NCBI RefSeq assembly: GCF_900106515.1
Contig: NZ_FNWF01000003.1
Span: 558,001 to 622,000 of the forward strand
Length of the DNA stretch: 64,000 bases
DNA from: Peptoniphilus lacydonensis
Lineage (GTDB): Bacteria > Bacillota > Clostridia > Tissierellales > Peptoniphilaceae
Direction: 5' to 3'
Made by a program: the position numbers and the translations under genes. Positions 55,343 through 63,580 of this stretch are shown here, piece by piece. Every line of letters begins with the position of its first letter. The first letter of the stretch is position 1. The notes under the pieces were generated by a model. The model saw nothing but the letters and a program-made list of their open reading frames with translations. It did not search any database and was not told the DNA's origin.

Positions 55343-56896
55343 TCACTCCTCATTGTAATTGTCAGGAAGATCATTTTCAAATAAAACAACATCTCCTGGC
55401 ATAGAAATTTTTGCGAGAACTTCTGTCGCCTCAGCAAGAGAAGAAACTCTATATATATTATCTTCGTTAAAATCTTTATTTTTTAGCCCTTCGTAAATTG
55501 GAACAGTTCTCTTTTTGCCAACTAAAATTACAAAATCAACAACATCTGAGATAACTTCACCAATTTTTCTATTTTCATCTTCTTCCATATCGCCAAGTTC
55601 GACCATTCCAGGTGTAATTATTATTTTTCTGTGCCCTTTAAACTCTTTTAAAACATCAAGAGCTGCTCTAAATCCAACTGGATTTGAATTAAAGGCATCA
55701 TCAATTACAATTGTATTGCTTTTTGATGGTATAAGACTAAGTCTATGCTCCACTGGCTCAACTTTTGCAATCCCACTTTGAATTTGTTCTAAACTAAGTC
55801 CCAAAACACTCGCCGCAGTGGCTGATGCAAGTAGATTTGAAATATTATGCACTCCAAGAAGTTTTGTCTTGCACTTTATTTCTCCTTCACCTCTTATGTG
55901 TAGCATAAATTCCGAACCATTTTCGTCAACTTTTATCTCATCTGCATAGACATCAAGCTTTTCAATGTCCTTTGTTCCGTATCTCAAAGTCTTCTTTTCA
56001 GTTTTATCTGCCAAAATTTTTACATAATCATTGTCGTAATTAAAAATTGCAACTCCATCCATTGGAAGATCTTCAATTAATTCGTACTTAGTCTTCATTA
56101 TATTGTCAATTGTCTTAAAAAGGTGCATATGAGTTGGCCCAATAGCAGTTATTATACCAATGTCTGGTTGCACAAGACTCGCAACTTCGTGAATCTCTCC
56201 TGGAATTTTTGCTCCAAGTTCTGCAATAAAAACTTCTCTATCGCTTTCAAGTTCATTATTTATAACTTTTGAAAGTCCCATAGGTGTATTAAAAGAAGAT
56301 GGAGTATTTTTTACTTTTAATCCCTCTGACAAAATTGTATCTGTAATAAACTTTACAGATGTTTTCCCAAAAGATCCTGTAATCCCAAGAACTTTTAAAT
56401 CATAATTCTCCTTATAATTTCTTATTTTATCTTGTGCTTGATTGAAAAATCCCATATTTATTCTATCTTCTGTTGGCTTTGCCCACTTATTTGATAAAAT
56501 TAAAACTTTATATTGGTAAAAATAAACTAGAAAAGATAGTACAATAGTTACCAAAACTGAAACTATATGAGAATCTGTAACATTAAGCATTATAAATGAA
56601 ATTATTATCGCAACCACGAAGCAAATAATATTTACAATTTTATGTTTCTTTAAAAGTCTTTTTGCCCTATCAGTCCAGACAAGGGGAGTTTTCTGCTCCT
56701 TATCTAATTTATAAACTAATTTATTTACTTTATTTTTATTATTTTTTAAAAACGTCTTGTATTCATCATTGTCATACCCCTCAAGTTGGAGCATGTGAAT
56801 TGGATAATTGCTTCTTTTATAGGAACAATAAAGTGCAAAACAAATTATTACAAAATCTATTATATAAATTGGTAAATCTTTCAACAAACTTTTCAT
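55343..56896 (-). CDS. murF: Membrane-anchored MurF-type ligase (UDP-MurNAc-tripeptide:D-Ala-D-Ala)
   Basis: 517 residues. The Mur ligase core begins at the P-loop GITGSFGKTS (171-180); NTPSSFNTPMGLSK, GAKIPGEI, TAIGPTHMHLF and IDDAFNSNPVGFRAALD follow, the last typical of MurF. Before it are three membrane helices (about 9-25, 88-105, 111-129), which ordinary cytosolic MurF lacks. This places the ligase at the membrane near MraY. AGGAG before the ATG; coupled to ddl by overlap. Confidence 0.88.
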   Translation of the reverse strand: MKSLLKDLPIYIIDFVIICFALYCSYKRSNYPIHMLQLEGYDNDEYKTFLKNNKNKVNKLVYKLDKEQKTPLVWTDRAKRLLKKHKIVNIICFVVAIIISFIMLNVTDSHIVSVLVTIVLSFLVYFYQYKVLILSNKWAKPTEDRINMGFFNQAQDKIRNYKENYDLKVLGITGSFGKTSVKFITDTILSEGLKVKNTPSSFNTPMGLSKVINNELESDREVFIAELGAKIPGEIHEVASLVQPDIGIITAIGPTHMHLFKTIDNIMKTKYELIEDLPMDGVAIFNYDNDYVKILADKTEKKTLRYGTKDIEKLDVYADEIKVDENGSEFMLHIRGEGEIKCKTKLLGVHNISNLLASATAASVLGLSLEQIQSGIAKVEPVEHRLSLIPSKSNTIVIDDAFNSNPVGFRAALDVLKEFKGHRKIIITPGMVELGDMEEDENRKIGEVISDVVDFVILVGKKRTVPIYEGLKNKDFNEDNIYRVSSLAEATEVLAKISMPGDVVLFENDLPDNYNEE

Positions 56897-56905
56897 CTAA
56901 TTCTC

Positions 56906-57682
56906 CTAATCTAAAAATGAATTTAAAACTGCATTAAATTGACTAAACTTGTCTATATACGAATAGTGCCCCGCATCTTTTAAAATGACAAGTCCAGAAT
57001 TCTTTATCTCCTTTTCAAAAATCTCTGCCATATAAAATGGAGTTGCCTCGTCTTTATCGCCCCAAATAAGAAGAGTTTCTGCATCAATGTTTTTAAATTC
57101 TTCCCTTGTGGACTCATTTACAACTTTTACAAAACACTTTCTCATAATTCCATTTGCAGATTGATAATCATCAGAGCCATGTTTTTTGTAAAACTTTTCA
57201 AGTGATTCTTCACTATTTCCATGTGTAATCATATATAACTTCTTTGCCGCCTTAAAAGAATAAACTTTCCCATAGTAAGAAAGTTTTCTCTTTGGAAGAA
57301 CACCAGAGGCATCAATCATAACAAGTTTATCTACAATTTCTTTGTTTCTTGCACCTAAAATGGTAAGAGTTTTCCCTCCAAAAGAATGACCTATAAAAGT
57401 AGCTTTTTTTATACTAAACTTTTCTAAAAATTTCAAAAGAAATTCATAATAATCATAGGTCCCCATCACAAAACTTGGATCATCGCTATCTCCAAAGCCT
57501 GGTGCATCATAAGCATAGACTGTATAATCCTCTGGCACAGAATTAAAAATTGGCATAATTGATTCAATATATGCTCCCCATCCATGTAAGATTACAACAA
57601 TTTTTTTGCCGCCATCTCTTTTTATATATGCAGTTTTTATTCCATCTATATCAACAAATTCTTTATTTACCTTCATCTTCAT
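56906..57682 (-). CDS. Alpha/beta hydrolase
   Basis: 258 residues, soluble. VVILHGWGAYIES is the oxyanion loop, FIGHSFGGKT near 94 the nucleophile elbow (Ser in GHSFGG), LLIWGDKDEATP the acid region and DAGHYSYID the catalytic His. Substrate unknown. Sits just upstream of murF on the same strand and overlaps the preceding gene by 20 bases, so it is co-transcribed with wall genes. Confidence 0.85.
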   Translation of the reverse strand: MKMKVNKEFVDIDGIKTAYIKRDGGKKIVVILHGWGAYIESIMPIFNSVPEDYTVYAYDAPGFGDSDDPSFVMGTYDYYEFLLKFLEKFSIKKATFIGHSFGGKTLTILGARNKEIVDKLVMIDASGVLPKRKLSYYGKVYSFKAAKKLYMITHGNSEESLEKFYKKHGSDDYQSANGIMRKCFVKVVNESTREEFKNIDAETLLIWGDKDEATPFYMAEIFEKEIKNSGLVILKDAGHYSYIDKFSQFNAVLNSFLD

Positions 57683-58094
57683 CTTCTTTTATAAAAATAA
57701 TAGACCCATCACTCTCTTCTGATTCACTTTTATCGACATAGAGTCCACTAAAATCTTTTTCATCTTTCTTTTCATTTACAAAATCAATATTATTTAAATT
57801 TTCACTTAAATCGAGGCCCATTTTCAAAGAAGAGATTCTTGCCTTGTGCCTTTCAATTTCTTCCAAAGCACTTTCGACATTTAAATTGGAAATTTCTCCC
57901 TTTATAAGTTTATACTCATGACGTCCCAGTTTCTCAAAAAGCTCACTTAAATATCTCTCTTCATTTAAAATTTCATATTTAATTTTTGCTGTTTTCTTTA
58001 TCTCAGCAGATTCTTTTACAATCTTTTTCTTTAGATAATTTAAATTTCCCATTATATCATTTACATTTCCATCTATACTGTCAAAAAATCCCAA
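57663..58094 (-). CDS. Small coiled-coil protein of unknown function
   Basis: 143 residues. Residues about 15-105 are mostly charged helix with heptad character (NYLKKKIVKESAEIKKTAKIK, then ALEEIERHKARISSLK), followed by a disordered acidic tail rich in Glu, Asp and Ser. No family recognised. TTG start with GAGGTGAT upstream. First gene of the operon leading to murF, ddl, rnr and smpB. Confidence 0.7.
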   Translation of the reverse strand: MGFFDSIDGNVNDIMGNLNYLKKKIVKESAEIKKTAKIKYEILNEERYLSELFEKLGRHEYKLIKGEISNLNVESALEEIERHKARISSLKMGLDLSENLNNIDFVNEKKDEKDFSGLYVDKSESEESDGSIIFIKEDEDEGK

Positions 58095-58200
58095 AATATC
58101 ACCTCGAATCTATGTTATTATACCAAAAAATAAAGGTCTTTTAAACACTCGCCTTGTTTTCTTTATTCTCAATTGGGTAAAATAATTGTGGAGGGATATT

Positions 58201-58440
58201 ATGGAAAAATTAACATTGTACGTTAGAACAACTTGTCCATTTTGTAAAAAAGTAGAATCTTTCATTGATGAAAATAAAATTCATGGCGTAGAAATAAAAA
58301 ATATTGATGAAGACAAAGAAGCTGAAAAATATTTAGTTGAAAATGGAGGAAAAAAACAAGTTCCGTGCCTATTTGTAGGTGACAAACCTCTTTATGAATC
58401 ACTAGACATTATAAAATATTTAAAAGAAAATGCAGCTTGA
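58201..58440 (+). CDS. Glutaredoxin-like protein
   Basis: 79 residues. Thioredoxin fold with redox motif CPFC (residues 13-16), the cis-proline segment KQVPCLFVG and a C-terminal YESLDIIKYL helix that matches GSH-type glutaredoxins. GAGG before the ATG at 58201. Monocistronic. Could be reduced by TrxB (23617). Confidence 0.9.
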   Translation: MEKLTLYVRTTCPFCKKVESFIDENKIHGVEIKNIDEDKEAEKYLVENGGKKQVPCLFVGDKPLYESLDIIKYLKENAA

Positions 58441-58446
58441 CTTAAA

Positions 58447-58487
58447 AAAATCTGTTGGGGAGTAAATCTCTAACAGATTTTTTATTT
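58447..58487 (+). terminator. Terminator of the glutaredoxin gene
   Basis: Stem AATCTGTT / AACAGATT with an inner GAG / CTC, then a T-rich tail. Confidence 0.85.
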
Positions 58488-58644
58488 TATATGTGCAAAT
58501 CTTTTAAATTAGTCCGACTTAAAAAGTCTTAAGGAAAAACTTTTTTACTTGTATAAGCTATAAAGAGAAAAATTAAACCTTTAATACAAAGAAAATGCCA
58601 TATACAAAAAGCATATATAACTAAACAAGTAAGGACTTGATGAA

Positions 58645-58808
58645 AATAAAAATCATACTTCACTTTGCTTTTAATCTTTTCTATACTAACATCTATAACG
58701 ATATGGTCTTGGAATTTTATAAGCAATACCTGTCCAATTTAATAAAGTACACTTTATTCTTCCTATAACTTCTCCATCCATTAAAAAAATTGAAATTTTT
58801 ACTGTTTT
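58645..58808 (-). pseudogene. Fragment of a GIY-YIG nuclease-family protein
   Basis: The minus strand reads KTVKISIFLMDGEVIGRIKC, then TLLNWTGIAYKIPRPYRYRC, stop, YRKD, stop, KQSEV, stop, FLF. This matches the N-terminal region of small GIY-YIG family proteins (…WTGxAYKIPR… …LKQSGVYFLFG) with three stops. Only about 55 codons remain. The rest of the gap 58488-58889 holds nothing else recognised. Confidence 0.55.
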
Positions 58809-58887
58809 CAGTATTTAACCCCAGCATTATACTTTCAATTATATTATACCTGTTTTAATTATTTTTAGTTTCTGACATACTACAATA

Positions 58888-58924
58888 AAATAAACCCCTT
58901 GTTTTTACAAATCAAAGGGATTTA
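58888..58924 (-). terminator. Terminator of bioA
   Basis: Minus-strand stem AATCCCTT / AAGGGGTT (one G-U pair) with a T-rich tail. Confidence 0.75.
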
Positions 58925-58944
58925 AAAATTAATAAAATATAAAA

Positions 58945-60144
58945 TTATTTTTCAAACCATTCTTTCATAGTTCTCATAACTTTTCTAAGCTCATCTTCAC
59001 TTATTACATAAGGAACCATTGAATAAATATATTTTATAAAAGGTCTTGCAAAAACTCCTCTTTCATAAGCAAATTCTTGAAAGCCGCAGATATCTTTTTC
59101 ATCTTTTACTTCAATGCATACACATCCACCCATTACTCTTACATCTTCTATTTTAGGATGTGTGAACCCATCCATTTCTTCTCTTTCTATTGCTTCTATT
59201 CTCTTTATCTTTTCCATAAAATTTTCTTCTTCAAAAATTTCTATTCCACGAAGAGCTACTGAACAAGCAATAGGATTTGCCATAAAAGTTGGTCCATGCA
59301 TCAGTGCATGAGTTGGATCATCATCATAAAAAGCGTCAAAAACTTTTTTATTTGCAATTGTGGCGGCATGACCAATATATCCACCAGTTAGTGCCTTTCC
59401 TAAACAAATTATATCTGGTAAAACTAAATCTGCTACAAATCTATTTCCAGTTCTTCCGAAACCTGTTGCAACTTCGTCAAAAATTAAAAGTACATTGTAC
59501 TCATCACAAAGTTCTCTTGCTCTTTCTAAGAAAGAAATATCATACATTCTCATACCACCAGCTCCTTGAAGAAGTGGTTCAACTATAAATGAATTTAATT
59601 TATCTCCATATTTTTCAAAAGCATCTTCTAATGCATCAATTTCTGTTGGAATGTGAACTACATATTTGCTTTTTCCATAGGCCTTTAAAACAAAATGATA
59701 GTCTTCGTCATCTCCTACTTCCATGGCTTTAAAAGTATCTCCATGATAAGCGTGATTAAGTGCAAGGATCATTGTTCTGTCTTTTTCGCCCTTATTCATA
59801 TAAAATTGAAGTGCCATTTTAAGAGCAACTTCAACTGCAACTGACCCCGAATCTGAAAAAAATGGATAATCCAAATCTCCCGGCAAAAATTCTTTTAGTT
59901 TATTAGAAAGTCTTTCTACAGGCTCGTGAGTAATTCCACCAAGCATCACATGAGAAAACTTATTCACTTGATTTATAATTGCATCATTTAATTTTTCATT
60001 TTTATAACCATAAATATTGCTCCACCAAGATGAAACTGAATCTATCATTTTATTGTCTTTTGTGTAGAGATAAACTCCCTTAGCATCAACTACTTTATAA
60101 GGCTCTTTCATTGTTTTCAATTGTTCATAAGGATACCAAATCAT
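58945..60144 (-). CDS. bioA: Adenosylmethionine-8-amino-7-oxononanoate aminotransferase
   Basis: 399 residues. PLP enzyme converting KAPA to DAPA with SAM as amino donor. Starts IWYPYEQLK like BioA; SDSGSVAVEVALKMA, NHAYHGDTFKAMEVGD, FDEVATGFGRTG and the PLP lysine in LGKALTGGYIG are present. Slightly shorter than usual (~430). Follows bioD by 8 nt. Confidence 0.93.
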   Translation of the reverse strand: MIWYPYEQLKTMKEPYKVVDAKGVYLYTKDNKMIDSVSSWWSNIYGYKNEKLNDAIINQVNKFSHVMLGGITHEPVERLSNKLKEFLPGDLDYPFFSDSGSVAVEVALKMALQFYMNKGEKDRTMILALNHAYHGDTFKAMEVGDDEDYHFVLKAYGKSKYVVHIPTEIDALEDAFEKYGDKLNSFIVEPLLQGAGGMRMYDISFLERARELCDEYNVLLIFDEVATGFGRTGNRFVADLVLPDIICLGKALTGGYIGHAATIANKKVFDAFYDDDPTHALMHGPTFMANPIACSVALRGIEIFEEENFMEKIKRIEAIEREEMDGFTHPKIEDVRVMGGCVCIEVKDEKDICGFQEFAYERGVFARPFIKYIYSMVPYVISEDELRKVMRTMKEWFEK

Positions 60145-60152
60145 AATAACTC

Positions 60153-60836
60153 CTATTCATAAATTTTCTTTAAATCTTCTACATCAATGTCAAGATTTTT
60201 ATCTCCCTCTTTTATACATGCGATAACTTTTGATCCTGTCATATATTTGCACATTTTTATATTATCTTCTTGCATTAAATCTCCTGGAATAAAATTGTTG
60301 AAAATTATTCCCTTTAAATCTATATTATTTTCTTTCATATAAAAAGCTGTGAGTACAACGTCGTTTATAGTTCCAAGTCCTGCATCTGCTACTATCACGC
60401 AAGAAAGATTAGCTTTTTTTATAAAATCTTCTAAGAATATTTTTTCCTCATCAAATCGAAGGGGACATAAAATTCCACCAGAGCCCTCCAAAGTTATGTA
60501 TTCATATTCTTTTTCAAGTTCTTCAAACTTTTCTATAACTACACCTAAATCAACGGGATTACCTTCTATTTGCGATGCTAAGTGAGGAGATACTGCTCTC
60601 TCGTAAATATATGGGCACATTTTTTCTAATGGTTCTTCTATATTAGCAAAATCTTTTACAAACTTCGCATCTCCTGGAATAAGTGCTCCCTTCTCGTCCC
60701 TTTCATTTCCACTCATAGCCGCTTTATAATAAGCTGATTTTAGATTCGCTTCAGCTAATTTTTTTACCATAAGACCTGCTACATAAGTCTTTCCTATTTC
60801 AGTTTCTGTTCCTGTTACAAAAATCTTTTTGCTCAA
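60153..60836 (-). CDS. bioD: Dethiobiotin synthetase
   Basis: 227 residues. Carboxylates DAPA to dethiobiotin with ATP. P-loop VTGTETEIGKT at residues 6-16, KAAMSG, and EGSGGILCPLR. TTG start with AAGGAG upstream. Middle gene of bioY-bioD-bioA. Confidence 0.95.
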   Translation of the reverse strand: MSKKIFVTGTETEIGKTYVAGLMVKKLAEANLKSAYYKAAMSGNERDEKGALIPGDAKFVKDFANIEEPLEKMCPYIYERAVSPHLASQIEGNPVDLGVVIEKFEELEKEYEYITLEGSGGILCPLRFDEEKIFLEDFIKKANLSCVIVADAGLGTINDVVLTAFYMKENNIDLKGIIFNNFIPGDLMQEDNIKMCKYMTGSKVIACIKEGDKNLDIDVEDLKKIYE

Positions 60837-60852
60837 TTTTTTCTCCTTTGTT

Positions 60853-61407
60853 TTAATTAAATCCTCTATTTATCATTGGAATAAGCCTTTTCCCAAGCAT
60901 TGCTCCCAAAAAGCAAAGAAAAATATCTCCTGGCACTGCAAGCACAAAACAATATAGAATAATTGCCTTTACTCCAATTGGCGACGCCAAATAAAATTTG
61001 CTGATTATATAATAATAAATCATGCCAAAAGCATAAACTATAAAAAGTCCTATAAAGTTTGCTATGAGAAGTCTTCTCATACTTGGATTTTTTTCTTTAT
61101 TTGCAATTTTTCCTGTCGCATAAGCACCAACTGCAAACCCAACAATGTATCCAAAAGTCGGTTTAAAAATGTATCCTATGCCACCTCCCTCTGTAAATAC
61201 AGGAATACCAATAAGTCCCAAAATTATGTAAATTATTACAGAAGTAGCACCTAGTTTTGGTCCCAATAAAAGTCCTGCAAGCATTGTAAATAAAAGTTGC
61301 AATGTGAAAGGCAAAACTGGAATTGGTATTCTTATAAAAGTTCCCACAATAACCAGTGCAACAAATAAAGAGCACAAAACTAAATCTCTTACTTTTGAAT
61401 TTTTCAA
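60853..61407 (-). CDS. bioY: Biotin transporter S component
   Basis: 184 residues, six helices. ECF-type substrate-binding subunit for biotin uptake: FIRIPIPVLPFTLQLLFTMLAGLLLGP, then FTEGGGIGYIFKPTFGYIVGF are the family's signature. It needs the shared ECF ATPase/T unit, which is not here. TTG start with GGAGG. First gene of the operon; a promoter and palindrome lie upstream. Confidence 0.95.
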   Translation of the reverse strand: MKNSKVRDLVLCSLFVALVIVGTFIRIPIPVLPFTLQLLFTMLAGLLLGPKLGATSVIIYIILGLIGIPVFTEGGGIGYIFKPTFGYIVGFAVGAYATGKIANKEKNPSMRRLLIANFIGLFIVYAFGMIYYYIISKFYLASPIGVKAIILYCFVLAVPGDIFLCFLGAMLGKRLIPMINRGFN

Positions 61408-61430
61408 ATATTTCCTCCATAATTATTATT

Positions 61431-61442
61431 GTAAATATTTAC
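61431..61442. promoter_or_regulatory. Perfect palindrome at the bioY transcription start (candidate operator)
   Basis: GTAAATATTTAC, 12 bp, lies about one helical turn downstream of the bioY -10, near the expected +1. It includes a TTGTAAA-type half site as seen in BirA boxes, but the spaced second half site is missing. The regulator is not certain. Confidence 0.45.
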
Positions 61443-61449
61443 TTTAAAT

Positions 61450-61478
61450 AAAGTACCATCAAAAAATAGTTTTGTCAA
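61450..61478 (-). promoter_or_regulatory. bioYDA promoter
   Basis: TTGACA (61473-61478), 17 bp, TACTTT (61450-61455). Confidence 0.75.
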
Positions 61479-61512
61479 CTTATTATTATTTTAAGTTCAC
61501 TATATATGATGG

Positions 61513-61546
61513 AAAAAGAGCTTATCTCATGACAAGCTCTAAAAAA
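61513..61546 (-). terminator. Terminator of the GntR/ABC operon
   Basis: Stem AGAGCTT / AAGCTCT with a 10-nt loop and a T run on the minus strand. Confidence 0.8.
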
Positions 61547-61560
61547 TTAATTTTAAATTT

Positions 61561-62328
61561 TTAACTTACTGAAATTTTATTTTTGTGTGAATAGTATGTT
61601 CCATATATAAATAAAGCTGCCTCAATTGCTATTAGAATTAAAGATGCATATCCCATCTTTATAAACACACCTCCATTGCCTAAATACAACTGAATATTTG
61701 TCATTACATTAGACTTATCTAGCAGATGAAGAATTATGCCTTCTCCTATGGATAGTGCTATATAAACTAAAACTGAGCCTCCAGAACCGAATCTACCCAT
61801 TTTTTTAACACTGCCATAATTTATAGCGAAAATTATTTTTGATATTGATCTAATCAAAATTATAATTCCCCAAGAAAGTGCAATAAGAATATTTTTTAAT
61901 CCAACTTTATTTAATTCTTCTATAAAACTATTCCAATTAAAGCCTTGGAAATTAGATGGACTTGAATCTAAAGCAATAGATGCAAGTACAAAAAATAATA
62001 GTCCCATGTATATTGAATAAATTAAAAACATTATAAAATAATATAAAACTCTTGAAAAAGTTTTTGCCCACGGGCTAACTGGTATGGATTCATAAAAAAG
62101 AGCACTATCTCCAAAAAACATATTGTAATCTCCTACTACAACAGTTATTGCAGCTGCAATATAACCAAAAATCACAGAAGTAATGCAAAGTCCAAAAATT
62201 GTACCTCCCCAATTAATATTTATTGTATTAAAAGCTAAACCTGTAACTCCAAATATTATTGGCAATATAAGAATAAACCAGTTAGATTTAAAATGTCTTT
62301 TTATTTGATGTCCAAGTAATTTTCCCAT
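61561..62328 (-). CDS. ABC-2 type transporter permease
   Basis: 255 residues with six membrane helices. Begins MGKLLGHQIKRHFKSN, like permeases of YtrA-type operons. FFGDSALFYESIPVSPWAKTFSR is the conserved cytoplasmic segment of bacitracin/YtrC-like ABC-2 proteins. Works with the ATPase it overlaps. Substrate unknown. Confidence 0.85.
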   Translation of the reverse strand: MGKLLGHQIKRHFKSNWFILILPIIFGVTGLAFNTININWGGTIFGLCITSVIFGYIAAAITVVVGDYNMFFGDSALFYESIPVSPWAKTFSRVLYYFIMFLIYSIYMGLLFFVLASIALDSSPSNFQGFNWNSFIEELNKVGLKNILIALSWGIIILIRSISKIIFAINYGSVKKMGRFGSGGSVLVYIALSIGEGIILHLLDKSNVMTNIQLYLGNGGVFIKMGYASLILIAIEAALFIYGTYYSHKNKISVS

Positions 62329-63014
62329 TAAAATACCTCCGTAAAGTAATCTTCAATACTCTTATTTTCTTCACTTCTTATTTCGTCAACAGTTTTATTT
62401 ATGGAAATTTTTCCATCTGATAAAAATAAAACTCTGTCAAGTAGTGGTTCAATTTGATTTATAAGATGAGTTGATAAAATTATGAGAGAATCTTCTTGAA
62501 AATTATTTAAAATAATATCTATAATCTTTTTTCTTGCAGAAGGATCAACTCCAGAGATTGGTTCATCCAATAAATATATATCTGCATTTCTTGAAAGGCT
62601 AAGTGCAATTTGCATCTTTTCTCTCATACCTTTACTCATTTCTTTTACCTTTGCTTTTTCAGGTAATTTAAATTCATTAAAAATTTTGTAAAATTTTTCT
62701 TCATCAAAATCTTTAAAAAATAATTTGTAGATATTTACAACTTCTTTAACAGCAAGCTTGTCGCTTAATGCAAATTTATCTGGCTGATATGAAATAATGT
62801 CTGCCATTTTATAATCCAACTCTTTTCCATCTACAAGAACTTCTCCCTTATAAGTTTGTTCAAGTCCTGCTAAAATTCTAAGCAAAGTTGACTTTCCAGC
62901 ACCATTTGGTCCAACAAGTCCAACAATTTGTCCCTTGTCAAGTTCTAAATTTAAATCATCTAGGACTTTATTTTTATATCCCATGTTTAAATTTTTTATT
63001 TCTAACTTACTCAT
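62328..63014 (-). CDS. ABC transporter ATPase (YtrB-like)
   Basis: 228 residues. Walker A GPNGAGKST near 34, signature SKGMREKMQIA near 130 and Walker B IYLLDEPISGVDP near 150. ATG at 63014 with GGAGGG, overlapping the GntR stop by four bases (ATGA). Confidence 0.92.
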   Translation of the reverse strand: MSKLEIKNLNMGYKNKVLDDLNLELDKGQIVGLVGPNGAGKSTLLRILAGLEQTYKGEVLVDGKELDYKMADIISYQPDKFALSDKLAVKEVVNIYKLFFKDFDEEKFYKIFNEFKLPEKAKVKEMSKGMREKMQIALSLSRNADIYLLDEPISGVDPSARKKIIDIILNNFQEDSLIILSTHLINQIEPLLDRVLFLSDGKISINKTVDEIRSEENKSIEDYFTEVF

Positions 63015-63370
63015 ACTTCCCTCCAATATTCATCTAAAAGTGTCATTGATTTTTCTTTCGTGAGATTTAATTCTTCTGCGACGCTAATTAAATTATCACA
63101 AGATTTATAAAAAGCTCCCTTAGCTATCTTTTCAATTAATTCTTCATCATCTGTTATAAATCTACCAGTGGTTCTATTAGATTTTGCAAGTCCCTCTCGC
63201 TCCAACTCTTGCAAAGCTCTTTGAACAGTGTTGGGATTTACTCCATAAATTTTTGCCAAATTTCTCACTGTGTCCATTTTTTCTCCGCTCTTCCAATCCC
63301 CACTTGAAATCTTTAACTTGAAATCTTCTAGAAGTTGTATATAAATAGGTCTATTATTATCAAATTCCAT
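63011..63370 (-). CDS. GntR-family regulator (YtrA subfamily)
   Basis: 119 residues. N-terminal winged helix (RPIYIQLLEDFKLKISSGDWKSGEKM, VRNLAKIYGVNPNTVQRALQELEREG) and the short two-helix C-terminus of the YtrA type. It usually represses its own ABC operon and responds to wall-active compounds. GGAG before the ATG. Confidence 0.92.
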   Translation of the reverse strand: MEFDNNRPIYIQLLEDFKLKISSGDWKSGEKMDTVRNLAKIYGVNPNTVQRALQELEREGLAKSNRTTGRFITDDEELIEKIAKGAFYKSCDNLISVAEELNLTKEKSMTLLDEYWREV

Positions 63371-63529
63371 ACTAAACTCCTTTGTATTGTTGTGTCAATT
63401 CCTTAATACAATAATTATTATATTCTCTTCATCGTCAAAATGCAAGAGTAAATTTAAAATTTTTACTATACTTATATTTTAAAAAATTCATAAATCTAAT
63501 TACTTCTAGGAAAACAAAATCTTTAAAAG

Positions 63530-63568
63530 TAAAAAACCTCTTGCCAAAATAATATAGCAAAAGGTTTT
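63530..63568 (-). terminator. Terminator of the class V aminotransferase gene
   Basis: Minus-strand stem AAACCTTTTGC / GCAAGAGGTTT (one G-U) followed by a T run. Confidence 0.82.
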
Positions 63569-63580
63569 ATTAAAATTTTT

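Noticed and set aside
58529-58726. 65-codon minus-strand frame
   Set aside because: It is an out-of-frame reading across the GIY-YIG remnant.
61408-61500. Classical BirA box upstream of bioY
   Set aside because: One TTGTAAA-like half site is seen, but no inverted partner at the usual 14-16 bp. Only the short palindrome is reported.
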